Shown piece after piece: positions 9,171-18,237 of a DNA stretch of 22,500 nt. A model generated the notes under the pieces. It searched no databases and had not been told where the DNA came from. It worked only from the letters and a program-made list of their open reading frames with translations. The translations under genes were made by a program, and so were the position numbers. Each line of letters starts with the position of its first letter. The first letter of the stretch is position 1. The stretch is from NCBI GenBank assembly GCA_963575745.1, contig CAUYUJ010011558.1:144933-167432 (forward strand), read 5' to 3'. The stretch is from Prorocentrum cordatum (Eukaryota; Sar; Dinophyceae; Prorocentrales; Prorocentraceae).

Positions 9171-9226
9171 TGCAGCGTGCCTGGCGCCCGAGCGCTATCT
9201 CTCCTGGAATCTGGGGCCGCCTCCAG

Positions 9227-9338
9227 TTCCCGCGGGTCGACTCGGGCCTCAACTTCAACGTCTCCTACATCGTGGAGTCGCTGTTCCTGCCGATGTCGTT
9301 CTTCTTCCACATCGCGTGCTACATTCAGCGGAAGAACG
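9227..9338 (+). CDS. Exon 4 of the unrecognised gene, second hydrophobic segment
   Basis: A pyrimidine-rich intron end (about 8941-9170) leads to AG at 9225-9226. The frame reads FPRVDSGLNFNVSYIVESLF, then a hydrophobic LPMSFFFHIACYI, then basic QRKNG. Together with exon 3 this predicts a protein with two membrane helices and a short loop. GCAAGC at 9339 is a plausible GC donor. An earlier AG at 9175 would extend the exon in frame with a less protein-like stretch. The stop codon and any later exon were not found. A small subunit of an organellar membrane complex is one guess, resting only on size and topology. Confidence 0.7.
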
Positions 9339-10010
9339 GCAAGCGAGGGGCTTGGGAGCCCTGTTATCTCCCAGCCCAGGATGGATCCCGGAAGGGGCAG
9401 CGATCGATTGGCCTCGGGATCCGGCCTTGCAACATGGTCACATGTGGAGCTGCTGTTGACGCCGTCGTTGAGCGGGTGGTTCTTCGTGTCGAGTCCATCC
9501 GGTTCGGGGGACTCGGGGCCCGAAGCGGGACCAACGCAGAATATTCCCAGAAGATCCCAGCATCTTGATTTTCGGTTGGCGGCGAGGTTGTGCAGTCCGC
9601 TCCAACAATCACTAACAGGTGTTTCGAACTGTTTTCACAGCTTTCTCCCTATTCAGTCGCATGTTGCTATGGTGCGTGCGTCACAAGGGCCGGTGATCCA
9701 GCAAAGCTGGTTGTTCTCTTTTGTGGATTGTTGCGTATGCATATCTCCATGTGGTTGCGTGTTGTAGCTTTTCGAATTCCACTTTTATGCGGACTCACCG
9801 ATTTGGCGTCCAACGGGAAACAGCTGTTCAGCAACCGCTTGGCACAAACAGCTTTTAAGACGAGTGTGCACAGCGTTATGGCGAGACCCGCACTTTGGAG
9901 CGCATTATGCTCCATTAGTATAACTGTTGGAAAGTTTGAAGCGTCAGGACCTTGAGCGGTGAGGATGCCTCATGACTCATGCGACGGGAGTTTTTTATTT
10001 GTATGGAAGA
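9339..10010. other. No gene recognised
   Basis: It starts with the presumed next intron of the plus-strand gene. From about 9590 the DNA is more AT-rich than its surroundings, with no codon bias on either strand. CAG sites at 9617-9650 have no exon-like sequence after them. Confidence 0.4.
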
Positions 10011-10011
10011 A

Positions 10012-10095
10012 GGATGGAGGAGGAGGAGGAGGAGGAGGAGGAGGAGGAGGAGGAGGAGGAGGAGGAGGAGGAGGAGGAGGAGGAGGAGAGGAGAC
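10012..10095 (+). repeat. GGA microsatellite
   Basis: About 25 near-perfect GGA triplets. Homopolymer frames across it were ignored. Confidence 0.95.
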
Positions 10096-10318
10096 CCCTG
10101 TCTCTGGGCCTGGTCTTTCACCCTGGGGTGCTTTTTGTCGGCCCTGGGGTGCAGGAGCTGCCTCCCTATGGCGCCGAAAACTGCGAGACGCCCGAGGTGT
10201 AATTTTGCTTCGTCGATTCGCCAAGGGGGCCTGGGCCCCCAGAGGGGTCCGGGGTGGCCCCCTCTGAAGGTCTCCGGAAGTCCCCGGAGGCCCGCGGAGG
10301 CCCCCCGACATGTAAGAT

Positions 10319-10514
10319 GCATGCAGAGTTGATCCGCGGTTCTGAATTATCGAGCATCCTGGTGGCTGGTGTTGCCTCCGATGCCGTGCGTCTGTTGCTG
10401 CTGGCAGAGCCTGCATGCATGCAGAGTTGATCCGTGGTTCTGAATTATCGAAGATCCTGGTGGCTGGTGTTGCCTCCGATGCCGTGCGTCTGTTACTGCT
10501 GGCAGAGCCTGCAG
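10319..10514 (+). repeat. 98-bp tandem duplication, two copies
   Basis: GCAGAGTTGATCC occurs at 10323 and 10421. The two units run to CTGGCAGAGCCTGCA and differ at only a few bases, so the duplication is recent compared with the minisatellites here. CATGCATGCA stands at the junction. Confidence 0.95.
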
Positions 10515-11125
10515 TAAAGCGGCGATCAACTGATGGGGGGCAGGGTTGAAGCAAATCATTTGGCATGCTGCGCCGTCTCCTTGGACACCCGGCAAGCGCT
10601 CTGTCAGGCAAGCGGGGGCGATCGGCCGAAATACCCTTGCGATCTCGGGTTGATCTCGCTCTTCAACATTCAGAGATCTCTGAGAGTGGCGGTTGGCAAT
10701 CCTGAGGGAACTACGGACGAGATCGCGAGCTCCCGACTCCATTCCTTCAGTGGCCTGTGTAGGTCACGTAGCTTTAGTGGCAGTTGCGTGTCTCCCCTCG
10801 TTGTAGTCCGCAGCGCAGGTTTTGGCAGTTCGAGTGCAGCCACTGCGGCGCAGCAGAGACACCTACCCATTCAGGTGTACGCTAATCTCACTTGCAAATA
10901 ACCTCCGAACGCTACTCCGAAATTCGACGTCGCGAACCAAATCCTTGCGAGGGACCCAATCATGTGCAAGTGTGAGTGCTGCAAGACAGGTGGACACAAA
11001 GGGAAGGGGCTAGCAAGGTAAGGCGTGCGTGGGAGGGACGGAGCGACGTTTGTGATGGGGTCCCAGAGGTCAGCCGTAAGTGGTAGCACCTGGACGTAAC
11101 CGTTACGGAAGATCTGCGAACGACA
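10515..11125. other. No gene recognised
   Basis: Unique-looking sequence of moderate GC. No exon, repeat or RNA gene could be supported. Confidence 0.4.
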
Positions 11126-11160
11126 CGTGTGAGGGGTGTGCCGGGATGGACATGCGGAGG
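11126..11160 (+). repeat. Detached fragment of the 91-bp minisatellite unit
   Basis: CACGTGTGAGGGGTGTGCCGG here matches a part of the 91-bp unit found from 11620 onward, about 500 bp before the main array. It marks an old left edge or a stray copy. Confidence 0.5.
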
Positions 11161-11189
11161 GCAGATGCAGGGATGGGGAAGAGGGATGA

Positions 11190-11500
11190 GGCACCAGTGC
11201 AAACCCAAGAACCATCAACGATATTGCAATACACTCTCCTAAGTTCGCGCTTCATAGGCCCCTGCAAGGATTCATTTTCACTCAGGGAAGTGCACCGTTG
11301 GAAGACAACCGTTCAAACATCCAGAACTGTGCCAACAATTAATTCCTGGGACTTCAAGCGAATCACTTGAATCGTACCAGAGCGCCATTTCTGGGACTCA
11401 ATGAACACAGCGAATCAATGTGACTGTTGCGCCCTGACGTTCAGACTCGTGCCAAAACACCATCTGAGGGACGTCAACGATCATAATCTTTGAACCGGCT
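11190..11500 (+). repeat. Weak degenerate repeats
   Basis: Related phrases with a GTGCCAA/GTACCAG start and a CTGGGACT or GAGGGACG end recur at about 11327, 11374 and 11450. Spacing is irregular and similarity modest. No coding signal was seen. Confidence 0.35.
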
Positions 11501-11702
11501 GCAGATTCTGCAGACGAATGTGCGCGGCGCTAAGGTGATTTGCAATCTTGATTCTGAGCTTCGCCAATGCGAGAATCACATGTCGAACATGTACTGCCTT
11601 CCACTCTTAAACGAAGCGAGTGAAGGGTGTGCTGACGTGGGTGGTGCGGACGCGCGGGTACACACCAAGTGTGGCCTTTGGTGGAGCTCCCTATGAGGGC
11701 AC

Positions 11703-11888
11703 GAAGCGTGTGCGTGTGCGCGTGCGTGTGAATGTGTGTGTGCGCGTGTGTGAGTGTGTGTGTGTGTGTCCGTGCGTGAGTGTGTGTGTGTGTGTGTGTC
11801 CGTGTGCGTGTGCGCGTGCGTGTGTGTGTGTGTGTGTGTATTTGTGTGTGTGTGTGCGCGTGCGTGAGTGTGTGTGTGTGTGTGTGTG
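11703..11888 (+). repeat. GT/GCGT microsatellite inside the 91-bp array
   Basis: It starts straight after CACGAAGC of one unit and ends just before GTTTGCGGAAATGGG of the same unit, so it is an expansion of the short GTGTG stretch found at that place in ordinary units. Confidence 0.9.
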
Positions 11889-13248
11889 GCGTGTTTGCGG
11901 AAATGGGTGGTGCGAACGCATGTGGGCGTCCCCAGTGTGGCTTTGGATGGAGCTCCCGATGCGTGCACAACACGTGTGAGGGATGTTTGCGGAAATGGGT
12001 GGCGCGGTCGCATGTGGACACACAGTGGAGGTCCTTCTTTGGGGGCAATAAACGTGTGAGTGGTGTTTGCCGAAATGGGTGGCGCGGACACATGTGGACA
12101 CAGCCAGTGTGCCTTAAGTGCCCTCTGGGGGCGCGAAACGTGTGATGGGGTGTGCTGAAATGGATCGTGCGCATGCACGGGTACACACCCAGTTGTGTGT
12201 GTGAGTGTGTGTGTGTGCCGAAATGATGGATGGCGTGGACGCATGTGGGCACACCCCGTGTGGCTTTAGGTGGAGCTCCCGATGGAGGCACGCGGAACGT
12301 GTGAGAGTTGTGCGGACACAGGTGGCGCGGACGCATATGGACATCCAGTGTGGCGTTAGGTGGAGCTCCCGATGGGGGCGTGAAACGTGTGAGGCGTGTG
12401 CCGGCATGGGTGGTGCAGACGCATGTGGACACACCCAGTTTGATCTTATGTGGAGCTCCCAATGGGGTCACGAAGTGTTTGCGGTGTTTTCGCCGACATG
12501 GGTGGCGCGGGCGCATGTGGACACACACAGTGTGGCCTTAGGTGGAGCTCCCGATGGGGTCACGCAGTGTGTGCGGTGTTTTCGCTGACATGGGTGGCGC
12601 GGACGCATTTGGACACACCCAGTGTGGCGTTAGGTGGAGCTCCCGATGGGGGCACGCAGCGTGTCAGTGGTGTTTGCCCACGTTGGCGGCGCAGGAGCAA
12701 GTGGACACCCAGTGTGGTGGTGTTCCCGATGGGGGCGCGAAACGTGTGAGGGGTGGGCCAACATGGATGGCGCGGGCGCATGTGGGCACACCCAGTGTGC
12801 GTATGGGAATCCCGCATCGGGTGGCGCGGACGCATGTTGACACCCAGTGTGGTCTTAGGTGGAGCTCCCGATGGTGGCACGAAGCGTGTGCGGTGTTTTT
12901 GCCGATATGGGTGGCGCGGACGCATTTGACAAACTCAGAGTGGCGTTAGGTGGAGCTCCCGATAGGGGGGCACGAAGCGTTTGCGGTGGTTTCGCCGACA
13001 CGTGTGGCGCGGACGCATGTGGACACACCCAGCGTGAATTTAGGTGGAGCTCCCGATGGGGGGGTGCACGAAGCAGGTGGCGAAGCCACAGCAGGTGGCG
13101 CGGGCGCATGTGGACACGCACAGTGTGGCCTTGGGTAGAGCTCCCTACGGGGGGCGCGAAACGTGTGAGTGGTGTGCTTACATGGGTGGTGCGGACGCAG
13201 GGGTACTTCCGCAGTGTGACCTTAGGTTACATTCCCTATGGGGCCGCG

Positions 13249-13256
13249 GCGCGCGC

Positions 13257-13313
<57 letters not shown>

Positions 13314-13537
13314 TTTGTTTTGTTTTGTTTGTTTGTTTGTTTGTTTGTTTGTTTGTTTGTTTGTTTGTTTGTGTGTTTGTTTGTTTGTTTGTTTGTTTGT
13401 TTGTTTGAGTGTGTATGGTTTGTGTGCGTGCGTGCGTGTGTTTGTTTGGTTGTTTGTTTTCTTGCTTGCTTGCTTGCTTGTTTGTTTGTTTGTCTGTTTG
13501 TTTGTGTGTGTGTGTGTTTTTGGTTGTTTTTTTTGTG

Positions 13538-13591
<54 letters not shown>

Positions 13592-13623
13592 TGTGTGTGT
13601 TTGTGCATGCGTGCGTGCGTGCA

Positions 13624-13663
<40 letters not shown>

Positions 13664-13671
13664 TGTGTGTG

Positions 13672-13714
<43 letters not shown>

Positions 13715-13775
13715 CTGACTTTCCCATCTGCTGCCTGCGCTTGAGGACCCACTGCGCCGCCGACTTAAAAAAAAA
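13249..13775 (+). repeat. Compound GC, GT, GTTT, GCTT and GCGT microsatellite
   Basis: Order: GC repeats (13249-13270), GT (13271-13310), GTTT (about 13310-13410), mixed GTTT/GCTT, GT (13540-13600), GCGT (13600-13662), GT to 13714, then the dispersed element. The GC+GT part and the GT+GCGT part are alternating purine-pyrimidine and are strong candidates for Z-DNA. Confidence 0.95.
13716..13775 (+). repeat. Microsatellite-embedded dispersed element, copy 2
   Basis: It reads CATCTGCTG, GCGCTTGAGGACCC, CTGCGCCGC and then an A-run, and is flanked by GT repeats. It is the inverted counterpart of 2774-2830. Confidence 0.75.
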
Positions 13776-15190
13776 TGTGTGTGTGTATGTGTGTGGTGTG
13801 TCTGTGTGTCTGAGCCCACACGGGTGGCGCGGACGCATGTGGACACACCCAGTGTGGCGTTAGGTGGAGCTCCCGATGGGGGCGCGAAGCATGTGACGGG
13901 TATTTGCTGAAACGAGTGGCGAGGACGCATGTGGACACACCCAGTGTGGCCTTAGGTGGAGCTCCCGATGGGGGCGCGAAGCATATTTGCTGAAACGAGT
14001 GGCGAGGACGCATGTGGACACACCCAGTGTGGCCTTAGGTGGAGCTCCCGATGGGGGCGCGAAGCATGTGACGGGTATTTGCTGAAATGGTTGGCGCGGA
14101 CGCATGTGGACACACCCAGTGTGGCCTTAGGTGGACCTCCTGATGGGGGCGGGAAGCGTGTGACGGGTGTTTGCCAAAATGTGTGGCGCGGACGGACGCA
14201 TGTGGACACACCCAGTGTGGTCTTAGGTGGAGGGTGGAGCTCCCGATGGGGGCACGAAGCGTGTGCGGTGTCTTCGCCGACATGGGTGGCGCGGACGCAT
14301 GTGGGCACACCCAGTGTTGCTTTGGGTGGAGCTCCCGATAGGGTCACGCAGTGTGTGCGGTGTTTTTCCCGAAATGGGTGGCGCGGACGCATGTGGACAC
14401 ACCCAGTGTGGCGTTTGGTGGAGCTCCCGATGGGGGCGCGAAACGTGTGAGGGGTGGGCCGGCATTGGTGGCGCGGGCGCGTGTGGACACACCCAGTATG
14501 GCTTTAGGTGGAGCTCCCTCTGGGGGCGCGATACGTGTGAGGGGTGCTTGCCGAAATGGATGGCGCGGACGCACTGGTACACACCCAGTTTGGCCTTAGG
14601 TGGAGCTCCCGATGGGAGCGTGAAGCTTCTGCGTGCGTGTGTGTATGTGTGTGTGTGTACCGACATGGGGGACGCGGATACATGTGGACACATCCAGTGT
14701 GGCCTTAGATGGAGCTCCCGATGGTGGCGCGAAGCATGTGACGGGTATTTGCTGAAATGGGTGGCGAGGACGCATGTGGTCACACCCAGTGTGGCCTTGG
14801 GGTGAGCTCCCGATGTGTGCACGAAGCGTGTGAGGGGTGTTTGTGGAAATGGGTTGTGCGAACGCATGTGGGCACCCCCAGTGGGGTTAGGTGGAGCTCC
14901 CGATGCGTGCACAAGACGTGTGAGGGATATTTGCGGAAATAGGTGGCGCGGACGCATGTGGACACACAGTGGAGGTCCTTCTGGGGGCAAGAAACGTGTG
15001 AGGGGTGTTTGCCAGAATGGATGGCGCGGACGCACTGGTACATACCCAGTGTGGTCTTAGGTGGAGTTTCCGATGGGGGCACGAAGCGAGTGAGGGGTGT
15101 TTGCCGACATGAGTGGCGTGGACGCATGTAGGCATCCAGTGTGGCGTTTGGTGGAGCTCCCGATGGGGGCACGGAAGCGTGTGAGCGGTG

Positions 15191-15727
15191 TGCTGGATCG
15201 GCCATGCGGAGCGGCGGGGAGGAAGAAGGTGAGGTGAAGCGAGGACCCAACACCACAGGATGGTTGGGAACTGTGAGCGTCCCGACTGGAGTCCTCGACC
15301 ACTTTCTCGAGCGGAATCGATCTACGGACGTCCTGGGGGCGCGAGGCCGGGTGAAAAAGCCCAGAGTGAACAAATTGCATCGCCCTGAGTCTCAGAGAAA
15401 TTTTGGCTGGACAGGGGCCGTCGACCAGGCCTTGGACTCCCCGACGCCGTGAGTTTTTCAGATTGTGGACCCTCGGAGGTGTAGACCTTTCCCCGAGGGT
15501 CGAACCTTCTCTTTGGAACAAGTTTTTCGGCCGAGTCGTTTTTTTACGGTCCCGGGCCCGGCAAGGGCTCCCTGGACCTCCCAAGTTGGCACAAACCTTC
15601 CAGTGTGTTTTCTACACGACGCGATGGAATCTAGGTCCTTCTCCTCTGGGGATTCAATCGGCCCTGGGTCCAATCCTGGAATGCATTCTGGCCAGAATTT
15701 CGAGGCGGATCCAGTCATTGCGACGGG
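15191..15727. other. Unassigned sequence with dispersed-repeat segments
   Basis: The array ends at about 15190. The plus frame from 15200 to 15450 gives a fairly protein-like peptide (VPTGVLDHFLERNRSTDVLG) but has mixed codon bias and no splice or start signal, so it is not called. The stretch at 15535-15600 resembles the GGTCCC repeat family at 2140 and 3470. Confidence 0.35.
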
Positions 15728-15784
15728 ACTTCCCGGTGGCTTCCGAAAGGGCGAAACATTTTTTCAACAGCCTAGATTGCGAAG
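15728..15784 (+). repeat. Direct repeat, left copy
   Basis: CTTCCCGGTGGC, AAAGGGCGAAACATTTT and TCAACA-C-AGATT recur at 16064-16122 in the same order. Each copy is followed by a trinucleotide array: GAG here and TCG after the second copy. Confidence 0.8.
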
Positions 15785-15816
15785 GCCTTACGCCCAGTGC
15801 CGCCGACCCTGAAGGC

Positions 15817-15996
15817 GACGAGGAGGAGGAGGAGGGCGAGGAGGGCGAGGAGGAGGAGGAGGAGGAGGAGCAGGAGGAGGAGGAGGAGGAGGAGGAGGAG
15901 GAGGAGGAGGAGGAGGAGGAGGAGGAGTAGGAGGAGCAGGCGGAGGACGCGGTGGAGAAGCAGAAGGGGGAGGGGGAGGAGGAGGACGTGGAGGAG
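15817..15996 (+). repeat. GAG/GGA purine microsatellite
   Basis: About 180 bp of GAG triplets with interruptions. It lies between two direct repeats (15728-15784 and 16064-16122). Confidence 0.95.
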
Positions 15997-16063
15997 AATG
16001 AAGATGGAAAGCAGGGGCAGTGGGACAACGGGGGGGGGGAGGAGCAGCAGGAGGACGAGAAGA

Positions 16064-16122
16064 TTCCCGGTGGCCCCCCAAAGGGCGAAACATTTTCAAC
16101 ATCCCAGATTTCTTTGAGGCTC
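16064..16122 (+). repeat. Direct repeat, right copy
   Basis: Second copy of the element at 15728-15784, about 335 bp downstream, with a few substitutions. Confidence 0.8.
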
Positions 16123-16190
16123 GACCCTTCGAGCTTCGCGGCGGCGGGGGCCTCCTGGCGCCCGCCGGGGGCGGCTGGGGCCCGCAGCGC

Positions 16191-16212
16191 TCGTCATCGT
16201 CGTCGTCGTCGT

Positions 16213-16283
<71 letters not shown>

Positions 16284-16289
16284 GTCGTG
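16191..16289 (+). repeat. TCG/GTC trinucleotide microsatellite
   Basis: About 30 near-perfect triplets, like the array at 201-290. The Asp, Arg, Thr and Ser homopolymer frames are artefacts. Confidence 0.95.
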
Positions 16290-17620
16290 GTGGCCGCCTC
16301 CGCCGAGGTGAGGTGCCAGCCGCGCACGCCACTGGGCGGAGCCTGCCTCCGCCGACCGCGGCGCGCCTTGCGCGGGGGGCCTCGGACTCGGGCGCAGGGG
16401 CGGAGGGGCCACTTCCCGGACACAGGTGGCGTCGTGAAGAAATCACGGCGGTCAGTTTTTGAGTGTTTTCGGCCTCTGGGGGCCCTCGCTGGGCCCTGGG
16501 GCCGTCAAAGGACGACGCAGGAGGAAAAACCGGTCCTGCGGGAAGGGTCGTGTCCAGGGAGCCCGTATGGGAAAAAACAAGACGTCGCACTTCTGGGCTT
16601 GGAGCAGCCAGGCCATGGCAGAGATCCTCAGGGGCAACGTTAGGCGGGGATAAGCTCGGGGGGAGCGGATCGACCCCTCGCCGCCCACTCATCGCCGACA
16701 GGGTCCCGATATCCCGCCCCGCCCAGGAACGTGAGGATCCGCTATCGGGGGCCTGTCGCCGACCGATGCATCGCCGATTCCAGCTCGATGTTCCGCCCCC
16801 CCCCTGAGCCGGCCCCCCCCCCCACGTAATGTTGCCCTTGCACTTCCAAGGATCCAGACATCCCCCGATCCGATTTTTTCAGTTTCCAGTCCGCGGCCCC
16901 AGAGCAACCGACTCGGCCCCAGAGCCCGGCAGAGGGGCCCCGCAAGCCGAAATCAAGGACATGCGTCGGGATCGGGAAAATCATATCGTCGGATAAGTTG
17001 GGGAAGTGTTTCAAGATTTCCTTGTTTTCCCACCGTCGCCTCGCGCGGAGTCCAGGGGCGATTGCCCCTAGACGCTCCAGCACTCCTGGATCCAGATCCA
17101 GATCCAATCGCAGGATTATAACACTCTCGCCCTGGCCGTGGGGAGCTGGACGGGGGAGGAGGACCAAGACCCCCTCGCATCGCGATGAGAGGCACGACGT
17201 GTGCTGGTTTTGGCCTCCGCGGGCCGTTGCCAGGCCCAGGGGCGCCAGAAGCAGCCCGGGAGGACCAGCTGGTGCCAGGGCAGGGGTCCAGAGTCATGGG
17301 AGCCCAGGTTGTGAACGCATCGCGACGTCGGAGGGGTGGGGGGGGAGGAGGATGGCGAGGGGATGGTTCTGGTTCTGCGGGGCCTATAAAGGCTGGAGAG
17401 CACCACGGAGGCGCCAAAGCCCGAGGCCTCCTCTGGGCCAAACCCAGAGGGCCTACAAGGGTCGTCTCCGTACAGAGCAAGGAGCTCCAGGAGGCAAAAC
17501 ACCGAACCCCGAGGCCCAGAGGCGGAGCACCTTGGCCCCAAGGGAAGGCCCAACCTCGCCTCAAGGGGTCTTCCAGGGTCTCACGGAGGCCGAAGAGACA
17601 CAACTGGGAAAAACACGCAA
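16290..17620. other. Repeat-rich sequence without a supported gene
   Basis: The part at 16455-16600 resembles the segment at 3437-3530. A hairpin with an 8-bp perfect stem (CCTCTGGG/CCCAGAGG, 5-nt loop) lies at 17430-17450. TATAAA at 17385 is not counted as a promoter. Frames are open on both strands because of high GC, but lack consistent codon bias. Confidence 0.4.
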
Positions 17621-17760
17621 GCGGTGCAAGGCGAGCCAACACTCAGAAGGCCGCGGCACCCACTGGGGAATGGAATACATTCGATTTCCCACCCACCTCC
17701 AGTGGGAACAGACGTGCAAGGCGAACCATCACTCGGAAGGCGTTCCGAACACGCCGGCAC
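17621..17760 (+). repeat. Diverged 90-bp two-copy repeat
   Basis: GTGCAAGGCGA-CCA-CACTC-GAAGGC occurs at 17624 and 17714, with related sequence between the two. The spacing resembles that of the 91-bp minisatellite, but the sequence does not. Confidence 0.55.
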
Positions 17761-18030
17761 ACGACGTCTCACAAGGATCACCAACCACGCTGGCGCCGTC
17801 AAATCCATCACTCCCAATACAATGCAAACACAAGGACACGTGCCTCCACAACTTCCGAAACAAGTCGGTAACGCACAGGTGTTGCATCAACCTGTTCTCC
17901 AGCTCACACAAGCACAGTGCAAGAAGGCCGAGAACAGAGACTCTAAACATTCACGCTGCCATCAGAGCGGAAGTGAACACGCCAGGACGAACAGGCCCCC
18001 TCTCCTCGGGCTTCATCAACAGCGATTATG

Positions 18031-18237
18031 TTAGACACAATTGTTTGACAGCAGGCCTCCGTTAGACAATGCGACAGGACTGCCGCCGCCGCCCAGGGCA
18101 AGGGCCTCGGCGAGATCCAGCAGCCTGTCTACGCCAGCTCGTGGCCCTCTGGCCGCACAGGCCACTGCGCCCAAGGCGTATTCGTCGAGGAAGGGGAGGT
18201 AGAGGGGGCGGACGCTCCAACCACTCCTCGATTCCAA
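18031..18237 (-). CDS. Displaced C-terminal part of gene B (different frame)
   Basis: The minus-strand frame reads WSVRPLYLPFLDEYALGA, VACAARGPRAGVDRLLDLAE and ALALGGGG, and stops at TAA (18033-18031). Codon third positions are rich in G/C, and the peptide is far more protein-like than the Ser/Pro-rich tail that gene B's own frame gives over the same bases. A short stretch in the third frame just upstream (about 18300-18235, RERALEVLQAGAAASRLGIE) also looks coding. So gene B probably continues through two frame changes to this stop. Short introns or assembly indels are alternatives. Confidence 0.6.
   Translation of the reverse strand: MESRSGWSVRPLYLPFLDEYALGAVACAARGPRAGVDRLLDLAEALALGGGGSPVALSNGGLLSNNCV

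Larger units (their letters stand above)
11620..15190 (+). repeat. About 91-bp minisatellite, roughly 30 units, with internal microsatellites
   Basis: Unit landmarks in order: GGTGGCGCGGACGCATGTGG, ACACACCCAGTGTGGC, TTAGGTGGAGCTCCCGATGG, GGGCGCGAAGCGTGTG, then GGGTGTTTGCCGAAATG. GACGCATG occurs at 13832, 13923, 14007, 14099 and 14195, so the spacing is 84-96 and most often 91-93 bp. Copies are diverged from one another. Because 91 is not a multiple of three, the same peptide phrases (GGADACGHTQ, WSSRWG) move from frame to frame, so the array does not encode a repeat protein. Confidence 0.95.

Noticed and set aside
13178-13930. Thr/His/Gln- or Cys/Val-rich ORFs
   Set aside because: Translations of GT, GTTT and GCGT simple repeats.
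11530-15060. Many ORFs across the 91-bp array with repeated Cys/His/Trp phrases
   Set aside because: The period is not a multiple of three, so the phrases drift through frames and occur on both strands. Not a zinc-finger or other repeat protein.
11620-15190. CRISPR-like array
   Set aside because: Units are contiguous diverged repeats without unique spacers, in eukaryotic-type DNA.
15141-15452. 103-residue plus ORF
   Set aside because: The front half is the last 91-bp repeat unit; the rest is somewhat protein-like but has no start, splice or codon support.
17385-17390. TATAAA as a promoter
   Set aside because: Dinoflagellate genes generally lack TATA boxes, and no gene starts downstream on the plus strand.
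16998-18065. 355-residue plus ORF
   Set aside because: No codon bias or motif; it crosses a hairpin and the 90-bp repeat. Equal-quality frames exist on the other strand.
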